From positions 4,650,001 to 4,714,000 of the forward strand of contig OY751485.1 of the NCBI GenBank assembly GCA_963565915.1: 64,000 nt of DNA, in the 5' to 3' direction. Shown here piece after piece: positions 33,442 to 45,913 of the stretch; position 1 is the first letter of the stretch; every line of letters begins with the position of its first letter. The stretch comes from Entoloma clypeatum. Its lineage: Eukaryota > Basidiomycota > Agaricomycetes > Agaricales > Entolomataceae. A program made the translations under genes and the position numbers. The notes beneath the pieces were generated by a model, which worked only from the letters and a program-made list of their open reading frames with translations, made no database searches and had not been told where the DNA came from.

Positions 33442-33990
33442 ATGGCCTCCCCTCAGCCCGAGCTTCTAGGTAAACTTGTTGACCGATCCTACCGTTCCTC
33501 ACATCATCTAACCTCCGTAGCTTCCGAAATTCCCGAGAACTTGTTTGATTTTGTGGCGGATGATGCTCAACTGACAGCCCAGTACAAAGAAGTCGAAGCT
33601 CAAGTCCTAGCCAACATTCCCAGTGACTCTTCTCAAGGGCACTACGATGATCTCCGAGTCGTCCTCCTCTGCGGGGCTTTGACTCTCACGTACTCCAATA
33701 TCATTGGTCAAGCTTGGCACCGTGATGGTGTCCCGGGGCGCAAAGGTTCTGGCACATTTTATCGCCGTGACCCCGAATCCCATCAGACACGATTTTCCGC
33801 AGGGGGAACATTTGAGCTCAAGATTTCTGACAGAGAAGCAGTTCTAACATTGAGAGATAGCAATTCTGGAGTGGTTTTCGGGCCAGCCAATTTTGACGGA
33901 TTTCAAAAAGGCCTGCCCATGGATGGAGAATGTACAGGGTTTTGGCGAGTTAGAAGGGTCAGCGAGCACGTTGCAGATGATCAAGTTTAA
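33442..33990 (+). CDS. Hypothetical protein, 182 aa
   Basis: A single-exon frame starting at ATG 33442. I do not recognise a family. The N-terminal half is helical in character (repeated Glu/Gln and Leu spacing), the middle has a hydrophobic stretch (VVLLCGALTLTYSNIIG), and the C-terminal half looks beta-rich with Gly and Trp near the end (GFWRVRRV). There is no signal peptide. It is divergent from the aegerolysin-like gene. It may be a real gene, since unbroken frames of this length with normal composition are rare in the surrounding non-coding DNA. Confidence 0.5.
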   Translation: MASPQPELLGKLVDRSYRSSHHLTSVASEIPENLFDFVADDAQLTAQYKEVEAQVLANIPSDSSQGHYDDLRVVLLCGALTLTYSNIIGQAWHRDGVPGRKGSGTFYRRDPESHQTRFSAGGTFELKISDREAVLTLRDSNSGVVFGPANFDGFQKGLPMDGECTGFWRVRRVSEHVADDQV

Positions 33991-35968
33991 TGAGATTATA
34001 GTACCATTTGGTTGTCGTTTATTTTGGCTTGCACAACATATGGCATTTTCTGACATGACCGATATTACACTGTTCAGTTGTATAGCCTTCCGGAGCCAAG
34101 TCAGGCCAGCAGACCCAGTTCACACCGTGCGGCACTGACCAAGCACTGCCCAGCATCCACCATCGTATTCACAAAGTTCCGAGGTCAAGCGCTAGCTTGC
34201 CTCGGTTATTACATTCTATACGAAGTACAAATAGTACAAAAAAGTTATAATAAATGACGAAGGAGATAAACAGAGACTCAAGAAGGTAAGAGGCGAAAGA
34301 AGGCGAAGGAAAGTTATCAGAGGTAAACGAACCATGTCTGTAGGTATTTCTTAGTCAGTACTCCAGAGAAACAAGGAACTGGGGGGGCATACCTAATATC
34401 CCTCGACCGTATGAGGTTTTTTGTCGTGGGATTGCAGGACGGCGGCAATGGGTGACGGCTCATGGTCTCGACGCAGGCGTCATCTTGCACAGAGTCATCG
34501 TTAAGGCGGTATTGTGTTTGGAGAGGTGGGTTTAGTCAACGCTGAGAAAGCGCTTGAAAGTGCCGCGAGAGTGACGCGACAAAAGGTGGGCTTGACCGGT
34601 GCTGAACAGAAATGTATCGTTCGTGGCTGAAAGAAAAGGCGTGAATGCACGCGGCCACCACAATGGAAAGAAAATATGACATACCAAGAAAGGGAGTCAG
34701 CGCGGTTCGTGTTGTTATGATTATCGAGATCGGCCGCCAAGAGTGTGAACGACTAAGAAAAAAAATGTGAACTGTGAATGCACTAGGTTCCTGCCAGTAT
34801 TTTGGCGCAGGGACAATACACCAAACGTAACCATAGTTCTCCGCTATTGCTCAGTCCATTTCCTGAAGGTCCAACGAACAGAAGGGTGACGAGGTAACCA
34901 AAAGTCAACGGACGACGCAAAGTCTGTCCGAAACAAGGGCACCTGCTCCCGGTCCAAAATCGGCATGGGCGACATTCAGTCTACCCATTAGAATCGTCAA
35001 TGAGATGTAAAATGCGTAGGCGGCCCTGGCGTGAGTCGGCAGGCCGATCCGTGGTATCAAGCTCAAGAGAGACAAACTACCCAAGGAGTAAACTCCCTGT
35101 TTTCTGGGGCCGAGCCAGTCGGAGGTTGCTGGCTAAAAAAAGAGTGTCGGCGGTCGTTAGGTGGCCCTTGCGATGGCAAGGAAAATGTACCAAAAAAGCC
35201 CTTCTGAGGGCAAAGGTCGTTGGCGGCTACAGGCGCGTCCGCGAGGAGACCCCTCCTACACAACGAAGAGATGGCCGGCAGACATGCTCAAGATCGGTGG
35301 CCGGGAAACTGCCGTTTTTGGTAGGATTATGTCATAATTTGGGGTGTGCAACTTTTTTTTTTTTTTTTCCCGGGTGGGACCCCCCCCAGGTCCGGGATTC
35401 CGGTTCCGCCATCCCCTTGATATTAGTATACCACTAAGTACATTCCTCATTCGGGTTATATGGGAATGAGACTACTACTATGAAACCCTTTCATTCGCAA
35501 CGGTGGCATTGACAAAAAGGAAAGTCTCAATATTTTACTGGTAATTGGTATTCATACGATGTTATCGTAATTGACTAGAAATGCGGGGGTTGGTGTCTGC
35601 AAAAATGTCTGTGTGTCTACATACCATGATGCAATGAAGAAGAAGGAAAAGATAATGTGATAGTGCAATGAATAATAGTGGATGACGAGCGATAGCTGGA
35701 GAATAGCGTTGTCAATGTGGAAAATAATGCAGCCGTGGTGGAAAATAACTTGTGTTCGAAATAGTGAGGCAAGGAAGATGGAGATAGATGAAGACAGAGT
35801 AAGATGAAGAAGAAAAAAGAAAAAGGGAGAGGAGATGTGTCACCCCTGTTCTTCCGAACCAGCGAAACAAAGGGCGGGGGGTATGGACCTTGTGAAGCCA
35901 AGAAAAAGAAACACAAATGAATGAAGAAACCAGAAACAAAAGAAACCAAACAAAAAAGAAATAGGACA
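33991..35968. other. Intergenic, nothing recognised except a poly-T/C block
   Basis: No supported gene. At about 35351-35393 lies a T run of about 17 followed by CCCGGGTGGGACCCCCCC. On the minus strand this is a GC-rich segment ending in poly-A, possibly a retroposed fragment. Confidence 0.45.
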
Positions 35969-38900
35969 TCATCCACTTTTGGAGGTGGGACTCTCTATAG
36001 CCCAACCGCCATCGACATCGGCAGCCAGAAGAACCGTCTGCGTCCAATCCTCCGCGAAGTCCTGGTCACTCAACAAACCGAGATGATTGAAAGAAGAAGC
36101 GGTGCTGGATGCTGACTCTTTGGAATGCCTAATAGCGGGACGTAGATGGTCGGCCGCTGCTGCTGGGGCTGTCATCACCTGTGTGTCCGACCATCTCGAA
36201 TCCGATGCCAAGGACGGCGACGGCGATGGCGACGGGGAAGGTGACGGGGAGCGCTGGAACCGGTCCGCAATGGGGGTATGACTCAATGTCAAGGACGTCA
36301 CGGAAGCCAAAGCCGCAGTTGTGATCACAAGCGGGGCGTCCTCACGACCGTGCGGCTCAGCTGCAGGAGGAGGAGGCGGCGTGAGGTCGAGGGCAATCCC
36401 CATCTTCAGAGGCGAGGTCTTGATCGACATCTCGAGTTGCGGGGGCAGTACAGATGTGCTTGACTGGAGTGCCGTGACAGCCGACATCGGCGTCGACATG
36501 GACGAATCGCTCGAAGAAGATTTATCTTGGAGATACGGGCCGGAAATAACAGGCCGTGAGGTGGGCGACGGCGCGACTTTTTGCGAGGACAATGACGATG
36601 ATGAGGATTTCTTTGAGAATAGGATGTGCAACGATGGCTTCCTGATTGTCCTCCTTGGTTGCGTCGAAGACGGATTGCCTGGGGTCATAGTCAACTCATG
36701 ATTCCACAACAGCGGGGACGCAGGAAAGCTGGGCAGCGAAAGAATGGGTATGGAGCGTCGTTTCTCGAGTTCGGGAGGTGGCGGAGGTGGCTCAACATCT
36801 GACGCAGAAGAGGGGAACTCGACATCGGCTATAGGAACTGGATGGCTGATAGCAGGCCTACGGGGAAGGTTAGGGAACAGGCTCGTGGGGGAGGAATCCG
36901 ACGAGGTTTGGTGTCGGAAAGGATACACAGACTCCTTGCTGTAAGACTTATCCTTGGAAGGAAGATGGGGGAACGACATATGACCAGCGGATTCCGGCGT
37001 CCTCAATGATTCCGCCGACGACGTAAGCAGCGGCGGAGAATTAACACGGTAGTCGCCACGGGGAGAGCTGTCCTGATCCTCTGCAGTCGAAACATATGAC
37101 GACCCGTCGTCTCTCAAAAAAGAGCCACTGTGCAAGTTGCCAGCCGCCTGCGACATCGAGGATGAGTCGTCTATCGACCGTTCTTCCGAATCTTCAGTCG
37201 ATCCATGATAAGCGATAGATTCCGGGACATCTTCTGACCTCCTGCCAGCGCTCTCCTCCTCCTCCTCCGTGCCATCCTTCGCATCTTCATAAAGCTCTTC
37301 TTCCTCCTGCTCAACCGGTGACGGCGCTTTGATATCAGGCACCATTTCCCGCCTGATATCCAGAACATCATTCCAAATCCCCTCGCCTTCACAAAGCACC
37401 TTCAACAGGGGCGGGCTCATGTTCAAACTCGGGCAGAACACCAGCATCAAATTGCTCAGTGGCATCTTCGTGTCCTTGCTCTCCATTGCCGTCGCCCTGA
37501 TCAGCTCCGTGACCGTACGGATCAGGTCACGATTTTCCTCGGGCAGCCGTGACAGGAGTGACTGAAGGGCCTTCAGGAGAAGCCTGGAAGGCGGGCGCAT
37601 GCCAGTGAAAGTGGGCATGGCAAGCGTCGACAGGGACGGCGGTTTCCGGATCACTGGGAGACCGCCAGCGTTGCGTGGATTGGACGGAAGGCCAATGACG
37701 CCGCGAGAATTGTGCGCGCTGACGGCAGAGGAACCTTGGCTGCTTTCGTTGCTAGCGTTTTCTTGACTCAGGGCCGCTTCAAAGTACGGCAACAGGGTAC
37801 TTGTCAGAACCGGTTCAGGAACTGCACAACGAGAGCCTCGTTATCAGCGACGTTACAAGTATCAGATGGTAATACTCACGTTCACGGAGGAAGGCTTTGA
37901 ACAAAGAAGACACAGCGTGTGGATCGAGATCGGCGGGACCACATTCCGTCATATCAAAGTCGGCACCTTCACAAACAATTTAAAAAAGATAATCGCACGG
38001 AGTGGAGGGTGAAACTCAATCAACTCACCGCTGTCAAATTCCGCTCTGAGCCTGGACACGTGAGTCGGCCTTCCACTGACCCTGCAAACAGAAAACAAAC
38101 CTCGATGAGTATAACAGAAAAACAAAATAGAAAACGGTCAGATCTCACCGGAAAAGTCCCTCCTCTTGAATACCCCAAATCATCAGATGCTGTGCACACC
38201 GCACAACGAGCGCAGGCAGCTTTCTTTCTTCCAACGCCTTCAATTCCCCCTTCCTAAGACTCAACCTCCTCGCCCTCCCCTCCTCCCTGTCCTCCCCTCC
38301 TCCAGCCCACACACCCGCCTCACTCACACCACCGCCCATTTCCCCTTCCTCGTCCCCATCCCACCGCCCGCCCCACTGCCCAACCCCAACCCCCACCCCC
38401 ACCCCCGTCTCCCGCACCACACTCTTCAAGTCACGCCCAAACACCACACCGCTCCCCAGCGCCCCCCCACTCTTGGTCCTCAACGGCCCACGCAGCCGTT
38501 TCCCCAGGTTCGGCCCCACATACCCCTCCGAATCAGAAACAGATATAGAGGCAGACGAGTGCGTCGACGACACCGACGGCGCGTTCGGCGTGCGCCTTAG
38601 CCGTCCGCCCTTCTTCTGGTTGTGCTGCTGCTGAACGAACGAAAGATGGTCCACATCATCGTGGTTCTGCACGCTGGGCTTCCACGAGTGATGATGCATG
38701 CCGTTGCCGTTGCCACCCGAATACGATGACGGAGGCACGTTGTTGTGGCTCGACCCCGAGCTCGAATTCCCAGAGGAAGAGTGCGACCCCGAGTGGATCC
38801 CCCACGCACGGCCCATCTTCTCTACCGCACGCTTCGCGAGTCCCGCAGCAGGCGCCAGCCCGCCCGTGATGCTCACTGCCGTCTGGCGGAACGAGTGCCC

Positions 38901-40607
38901 AGTGGACGGGGGTGACCTTGAAGGTGCATTAGTATGAGGAAGCGCAGGGAGATTCCGGTTGCGGTCAAAGTCCGAGGCAGAGAATGTGGCAGGCGGGGGT
39001 GGGAACGTGGTGTAAGAATTGTGGGTGACGGCGATGCTGTTCACGTGCTGGTGCTGGTGATGATGATGGCGAGTCGCGCTAGATGTAGATGTTGTAGCCG
39101 TGTTGGCCGCGCGAACGCGGGTGTTGGTATGACCGCCCATCGAGGGCGGTGCCGGACTGGGCTCTGTGGATAGTGATGAAGGTGTTATATGAGATGATGA
39201 TGTCTGTTGGCCTTGGTGTCTAGTTTTTTCTGCGGAAGCATTGGAAGGACTGCGCAGAAGCTTCGATTTCGAGAGGATAGCTTGCGTCGTGACGCTGAGC
39301 GAGATCGACCGGCGGTTCCTGACCTTCAGAGACGGCGTTGGAGATTCCTCCTGCAGCTTGAGCACAGGTGGAACGGCGGGATAGACATCCTTGTCCGGTG
39401 TGCAAGGCGGGATACTGTCATTACGATCACCTTCCCGCATCGACCTGTCCGAATCGTCTTCCTCCGCCATGCCAAAATCGGGGTCGTCAATAAGCACGCT
39501 CTGCCTCTTATTGACCGGCACAATCGTGTGGTTCGACTGCAGCGATTCCGCCATCGAAACGGGCCTTGAGGACCGTGCGCTCCCGGCGCCGGGGCGAATG
39601 GTATGCTGCCCAATCGTGGAGTCACTCATTCGCCATACATCCTTGCTCTCCGCTTTATCCCCATCCTTATCCATCTCCTGTGGCTTCTCCCTCACCTTGA
39701 CGGCAACCCTTTCCTCCTCCTCCTCCTCCTCCTCTACCGTCACATGCTCCTCCGCCACCACCTCCGTCCTCTGCTCCTCAGCCATGCGCATGTAATTCAC
39801 CGCAGACGACAGTTCAGGGCTCATGGGGATGATCGAAGACCGGTTATCAAAACGCCTCTGCACATTCGACGGCACCACCACGCGCACCTGGCTGCTGCCA
39901 CCCGGTGGTGCATCCTGCTGTGGCTTAGGGGGTGGCGGAGGCGGAGGCGGCTGGAGGTCCTGTTTGGACGCCTTTCTCGACCCGACGCTGCTGAACACCT
40001 GTGTCGCGAACTGGCTCAGGTTCCTTGCGTGGTAATGCTGCTGGGGCTGGGGCTGGGGCTGAGAGTCCGAGTACGTGTACATGATAGCATCTCCACGGGA
40101 CTGAGCGCGGCTCATCTGCGCCGGCGACGACGCCGTGGCCTCGATACGGTGCGGACGGAGCTGCTGCTGCTCATCGCGCGACACCGGCCGGTCCAAGAGC
40201 CCCGACACGTCCTCGGACTTCTTCCGGCGCGGGACCAGCGCGCGCTTGAGCTTGCTGCCGGCCATGGCCTTTGCGGCACTCAGCGGGGACATCACGACTG
40301 CGGGCGGTGGCGGGGGTGGTGGTGGCTGGGTTCTGCCATGGGATTGGCCCATGCTGGTGGTAGTGGTGGTGTTGGACCAAGGAAGAGAGGTAGAGCGGGG
40401 AGGAGCAAGGATGGGTGTGTAAACGCCCGGCTGATCGGTCCTGATATCAGAGCAACCTGCGGTTCTCGTGTTCGAAGGAGACGAGCTGGCGAGCAGCCTG
40501 CTTGGCGTGCCAGCAGTTTCAGGTGGGTGTGGCTGGGGGAGGCGGAGGGCGATGACCGGGGTGGTGGCCTGGCTGCTGGAGGCGACACGGCCAGATCCGG
40601 AGGCCAT
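35969..40607 (-). CDS. RhoGAP domain protein, 1483 aa
   Basis: A four-exon gene: 38149-40607, 38029-38081, 37880-37966, 35969-37821. Exon lengths sum to 4452 nt. The first about 750 residues are low-complexity and rich in Pro, Ser and charged runs (polyproline near 100, an acidic EEEEEE stretch near 300). The RhoGAP domain starts near 765 with LKALEERKLPALVVRC. The catalytic arginine finger is in GLFRVSG (R820), encoded across the first intron. It continues with LFKAFLRELPEPV, then a Ser/Asn-rich insert of about 60 residues, then PPSRLLLKALQSLLSRLPEE and the conserved LVFCPSLN. The C-terminal about 500 residues are again disordered. It should accelerate GTP hydrolysis of a Rho/Rac/Cdc42 GTPase in polarity or cytokinesis; the exact GTPase is unknown. 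Confidence 0.92.
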
Positions 40608-41054
40608 GGTCTATAGATATTAGGGTATTCTGGAATGGATGATCAGCCTACGGAAAACACGACGAGACGGCGAGGCAGCGAGCCATAAGGGATAAGGAGA
40701 CCCTAAGCCTGAGAAGACATACTGCGGGAAGTCAAGATGTAGATTACGGATAGGCTGCGTGCATTTAATGTGCAGGTTGGAGAGTGTGGTCGTCGTCGTC
40801 GGTCCGCTCGTCGTTGTTGTCGTCAGGGCCACGCTGCCCCTGCGACCGTTGGAAACAGAAACACAACAATTCAAAATTCTGCTCGCCATCAATCCACGCC
40901 GCTCGTATAAATTTCTATGTACATCTACCAATACATAAATTATCCGGTCCCGTTCATTTCGCGATGTGAATGTAAGCTATAGGGATGAATGCCAAGAAAG
41001 ATATTAACAAAAAAAAGTATATTCGATCCAAACCGTCCGTCTATCTTTCTATTG
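40608..41054. other. Spacer between the RhoGAP gene and the carrier gene
   Basis: No gene seen. It must hold the RhoGAP promoter and 5' UTR and the 3' UTR of the carrier gene upstream. Confidence 0.5.
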
Positions 41055-42717
41055 TCAAGCCTGTATAAGGAACTCTTTCACCTATAATGACACGCGATTA
41101 AAAGATAGTACAGAAATTCATCACAATTGCCAACTCACCAGTTCATATGTGAAGAAGGACGTGGCTATGCTAGGGGCTACTTTGACTGCACGAATTTCCA
41201 TCAGTAGATGAACAAGAAACAGGGGGAAAGGACATACGCAAGTTCGGCCATAGCCCTCTATATAGCCCTGTCACACCTTCCGTTTGGATAATGCTGCGGA
41301 GGGCATGCACGGCACCGTTGTACTTGATCGACCCTCCTTTCATACCAGTCACTTGCATTTTCCGACGCAGCACATCGAAAGGATATGTCAAGGTCTGCGA
41401 GATTGATCCTGGAGTGAAGAAGAATTGATCACATGAGCATGCGGAATAAAGTAACCAAGCAGCGAGGGTTTCAAAGCAGGCCAAGGCGAGGCCCTGCTTT
41501 AAACATCGTGGCCGAACCAGACGTAAACTTACCAGCCAAAGCTCCACAAGACAATTTCCTCGTCACACTGCTCTTTCCCGGCGGTGTGATAACACCTCTG
41601 AGAAACTCGTATGCGGCGAAGTTGATCCCAACATATGGCGCCACGCCAACCGCGGTCGTGATGAGTCCACGGTACAATCCGCGGATACCGCCTTCCTCAC
41701 GCATGATCTTCAACGTCATGCCCATGATAGTGAGTTCTGATTTGGAATACAATGCGGCTGGAGCTGAGGATGTGTGGAAAAGTGCTGCCGCCTGGTTTGG
41801 TAAGGATGCGACCTGCGCTGTAGTATTTCTGATCATCGTGGCGGCTGGTGTGGAGGATGAGGGTAGTGGTGAAGAGGCCGCAGCAAGGCCAACGGATGCT
41901 GTTGCTATCGACAGTCGAGAACGAACGAGATCCAGAGGATATGTCGAGCCTGGAAAACAAAGTCAATAATGCCTTCCAAAGACTTTTTCAAAGCTAACGC
42001 ACAGACGGATGTTATTCCCGCCAATGCTCCGCTAGCCAGTCGCTTCGGCGTATCGAGTTCTTTTGAGCCATGACTCGTGAAAAACTGAAGAAAAATGACA
42101 TCGATAAGGAGAGATAACGAAGAGAGTGAAAAGCAATAATCACCTTCTTAAGCTGCTCGTACGTCGTAAACTGCACGGCGCTGCATTTCCAAGACATAAT
42201 CAACATCGGACTGACCGACACGACGGAGATAGTCGGGAAACTCACCTATACGGGACAATCCTTAAACAGTTAATGCCATTACCCCGCATGAACCCTTTGA
42301 AGCCCTCTTCCTTCCACATCCTGACGAGACTCCGCCATACGCCCTTGTACTGTCCATTCGATGACGGAGGCTGTACCTGTCTGGCCGACGATAAAGACGG
42401 TTTTAAAGGCGGTAGACACGCGGAGTTGAACGCACTGTATGATTTTCAGCCTCTCCAAAGGGCTGACAACGGTGCGCGATGCGGCCCCTGCACATCCGCC
42501 AGCTGGACAAATCCGTGATCAGCCATCATTGACGTCAAAAGTGCGAATTTAACACACCGATGAAGTAAGAAACGACCTCTGGCGAGAGAAATGAAAAAGG
42601 AAGCATCTTCCTGATATGGTGTGCTTGCGCACGTCGTTGCGCCTCTTCAGGAGGATCGGAAGGGGACGCGGTGGCGGGGAGGGTAGTGGTTGATGTGGGG
42701 GCTGGTGCGTTTGTCAT
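41055..42717 (-). CDS. Mitochondrial carrier (SLC25 family), 380 aa
   Basis: Nine exons: 42558-42717, 42436-42502, 42246-42380, 42144-42180, 42003-42084, 41533-41949, 41238-41408, 41139-41185, 41055-41081; total 1143 nt. The protein has three repeats with the carrier signatures SPLERLK, YPLDLVRSR and YPFDVLRRK, and motifs such as FMRGNGINCLRIVPYSAVQF and GLYRGLWPNL. This pattern fits the adenine-nucleotide-like branch that includes yeast YPR011C (APS/PAPS carrier) and SLC25A42 (CoA carrier). A longer loop in repeat 2 (Ser/Ala-rich, about 50 residues) is unusual. The start at 42717 is the first ATG giving a normal length. The substrate cannot be told from sequence alone. Confidence 0.92.
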
Positions 42718-44777
42718 GAGAGGAATAGCGGAGGTGGCAGGGGAAAGAGCGGTGTAGCACTGGGCATGAAGCGACCAAAAGGCGAGGGCCGCTGAGGGTG
42801 TAGTATATGGGGGAGTGCAAGCGATGAGGCACGGAGCTAAATAAATACTAGTCACGTGAACGGATTCTTGTCCGAACTCCGACCTCGTGGCCACTCTCTC
42901 AGCTGGCGTTCGTTACACCATCCAACACTTCCGTTCAGAAATACCTTTTCTCATCATATTCACCGCCCACTTCCCAAGGGGGCCCCCATCGCCGAATCCA
43001 CCCACCATCCCCAGTATCCTCTAACTTACCGACCTACTACTAAAGTCCCCCATTGCATCATGAATACACTCATCCCACGACGGCTTGATCGTCTATACCT
43101 TGACTTGTAATGCAGCAATAGGAATTGCAGTCTCAGGGATGGTCTTTTTGCCCCACACGAGACTATTCTTTAGATATCCGGGTGCCTCAAAGTCCGCCTC
43201 TGGTTTCTGCCGCTCAGTTCAGGGGGTGCTCTGCCTGGCTCATTGTCAATGCATCTTTGGCGATTGGCGCTCATGGAGTTGGTATCGTGGGCATGGGACG
43301 GGCCTTACACGCCAGTGAGTTACCTTGGTCTTTAGAGTCATTTAAAAATCCCCAATGTACACACTTACAACTTGCTTCGGTCCTTCAAAATGTCATGTTG
43401 CAGTACAGTAGTAAGTTTTAGGCTACATACTTTGTGAATCAATTACACAGCATGCTGGTAGTTGGTCTTGTGTGTAATACAATACATAGGATGGGCTGAG
43501 TACCTGCTGAGTATGATCATGTAATGAGAGTCTTCTAGAGTCGACACAGAGGCCCATGATATCACCAAGAATATATGTATCCTAGAGTTGAGACTTATGA
43601 GTGCATGTACAGAAACAGCATGGGAAGGGGTGGAGGACTGAAGGCACACATACATGGGTCCAGTCCAGCTAGAGGTACCTCATCAGCCAAGCAGTGAGCT
43701 TCTGTCAGTGCATGCCAATAGAGTCATTGGGAAGGATGTCAAAGTCTTCATTGTAGAAGTGCATGAAGTTGATGATTTCGACATGCCTAGAACGATATCA
43801 ACAGTGTTGGGGGGCAGGCTACATACACCAGGAACAACATCTTGAGGGCAAGATGCCCTTGATTGGGTGGTTGGAAACCATTGGCGAGCGCGGTTCCCTC
43901 TCCGGGCACCTACACACATAGTGTTGGCACGTTTAGATCAAGTTGATTCATGGAACATGCTACGTACCTCCTTCATTTTCGGCAGCATCGCCGGTTGGTG
44001 GGTCTGAAACCTGTGTACAGCAGTGCGATTTGTAAGTTTTGTAGCCATGCAAGCATTCTGACCTCGTTCATACACGGAATGGCGAATGAACCCAAGTGGG
44101 GTGGGTACCGTAACACTAGCGTTGTTTTGAGAGGGGTGGGGGATCAGATGCATAGGCGGATGCAATAATGGTAGTCGAACGCGATGACAATCGGTCACTG
44201 TAACGGTTGTATGTACTTACATCTACGTTTCTGATCAATCATCATGCATCATGCCTGCCTCATACGTTTGAATCCACATTTCCAGAATCTTGTTCTCAAA
44301 GACTGAGCCTAGGCTCTACACTCTCCCAAGGTGTTATTATGAATTTCTGCGGGTCAAACCCATGATTTCGAAAGTCGTGAGCCGCCAGTGTGCATCGTCC
44401 TTCCATCTAAGAGACCCTTTTTTTTAAGGGAAGAGGACTCCGACCATATATGAGGTGTGTCTGAATGTTTAATATCTTGAGTATGTTGGCGCCTGTTTCC
44501 TCCAAGAAGCAAAGGGATGATCCAGGGTGATACAGACAGGGCATCACCCGTCCTATTGTCAGTACAAGATCCGGATATCCATGAACTTCTCTCACGTCCG
44601 ACGCTTCTAATTCGCATGTGTCCCCATGTTTTCTGATCCAATTGACCTGGTATGACAATCCCGCCATGGGAATCATCACTGCCAGTGGTAATAAAAAGAC
44701 ACAGCAGCATTCCTCACCTTCATCACAACAAGTCTTCGATTCACGACAACTTATTTTGACCAACAAATCCTCGCGAT
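42718..44777. other. Intergenic, nothing recognised
   Basis: About 2 kb with only short ORFs in all frames. None shows a family motif or a consistent splice pattern that I could follow. Confidence 0.5.
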
Positions 44778-45034
44778 ATGCATTTCTCCCTTCAAACTCT
44801 CATCTTTGCCGTCGCTCTCAGCGGTCTCAGCGCCATCGCATCTCCTCACTCGTTGGAAAGACGCGCCGCCATTCCTGTCGACAGCTCTTCTGACTTGCAG
44901 AGGAGGGTCAGTCGGTCACGCACCAGGTCTGCCAATGTCAGGCTGACTTTTTGTTATAGGTCGTTGCAAGTCCCTGCCACTCGTGGGTTGGCAAAAACAG
45001 AATGAAACACGTCAAATGTGATTCAATGGCATAG
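44778..45034 (+). CDS. Small secreted peptide precursor with dibasic sites
   Basis: Two exons, 44778-44906 and 44960-45034, around a 53-nt intron (GT-AG, branch-like GGCTGAC), giving 67 aa. The N-terminus is a clear signal peptide (hydrophobic core LIFAVALSGLSAIA, cleavage likely at ASP). Two Arg-Arg sites follow (ERR near 29, QRR near 43), the type cut by Kex2. The final piece is 24 residues, basic, with two cysteines (SPCHSW, HVKCDS). I do not recognise a family. It could be a processed secreted peptide, an antimicrobial-type peptide or a small effector; this is inference. An alternative donor one base earlier gives a different tail without cysteines. Confidence 0.6.
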
Positions 45035-45105
45035 ACCAAGGTTAGACGGTTGCAGATCGATAGCCTGAGAATGAACTTGAAGTGTAGCATAAGACTCGGA
45101 TCAAA

Positions 45106-45336
45106 TCATTGAGGAAAGTATGAGCGTAGCTCCAGCAGTGCTTCCAACCGTCTCACAAGGAGATCATCCGAGACCCATGCCTCGGCGAATTGGTCAAAAG
45201 CTTCAGAGGCACCACAGGGGTTGGATACACGAGAAATTGCGAGATGGAGGTTGCAGATCCTCGGGTCGGGGAGCGAAACACGATCCGCGCCTGATACCTG
45301 AACCGAAATCGGGTCACCATCGTTGAGCCTGCTCAT
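45106..45336 (-). pseudogene. Possible C-terminal relic of an HNH-type fungal protein
   Basis: The minus strand encodes a segment with LPDPRICNLHLAISRV followed by GASEAFDQF. It resembles the C-terminal region of a large agaric family of HNH-nuclease-like hypothetical proteins (pattern LPDP..LLxLHAAxxRVxxxSGAxE). The rest of such a protein is not found in a consistent frame, so this may be a remnant or chance. Weak call. Confidence 0.3.
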
Positions 45337-45913
45337 GAGCGGCAGGCCAGATGTCTGTCCATAAAGAAATCGATGTCGGATTCATGAAGGTTCGAGGCGA
45401 TCGCAGGGCTGTCGTTATTATCAGAAACAAAAAGTACCTTGATGCTTGTGCCTCCATCCCGAGGAAGTTTTCCGCAGGATTATCCTGCTCCATCGAGGTG
45501 AACAAAGCTAAGGGGTAGTGGGCAAGCGTCGTATATTGGCGGATGCGAAACCTCAACACTCTTCGGAATAGTCTGTACCATTGGTGGATGACTGTCAAAC
45601 TTTCTACTTCCTCAGCTGATGCGCTGAATCTTCTGCTTCATAACATCGCGTTCGGACGAAGGTGGATTCGGAGGTGGCTTGCATATTGCATATAGAACTT
45701 TACGGCCGTGTACTCAACTCTGGAAGCCACAGTGGTGGTGACCTACATAAGAGTGTCGTCCCCGTTGTTTCTCGAATTCAAAACATTCCCAGTGCTCCTG
45801 GCCGAACCGCCACCTCGCCTTTCGAACGATAGCTCAAGCTGACTTTGAGTTTGACATTCATGGACACCGTTCAGAGCCCACCAGACCTAGGTACATACCT
45901 GCTTCACAATAAC
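45337..45913. other. Intergenic, nothing recognised
   Basis: No supported gene; contains the 3' flank of the carboxymuconolactone decarboxylase-family gene. Confidence 0.5.

Noticed and set aside
35000..35437. 145-aa plus-strand ORF
   Set aside because: Basic, low complexity, ends in the poly-T block; no motif.
38166..40616. Plus-strand ORFs up to 337 aa within the RhoGAP gene
   Set aside because: Antisense shadows of a Ser/Pro-rich coding exon; no family motif and no codon pattern of their own.
42718..42894. Upstream extension of the mitochondrial carrier to a GTG at 42894
   Set aside because: The extension has no presequence-like or carrier-like character; the ATG at 42717 gives a normal N-terminus.
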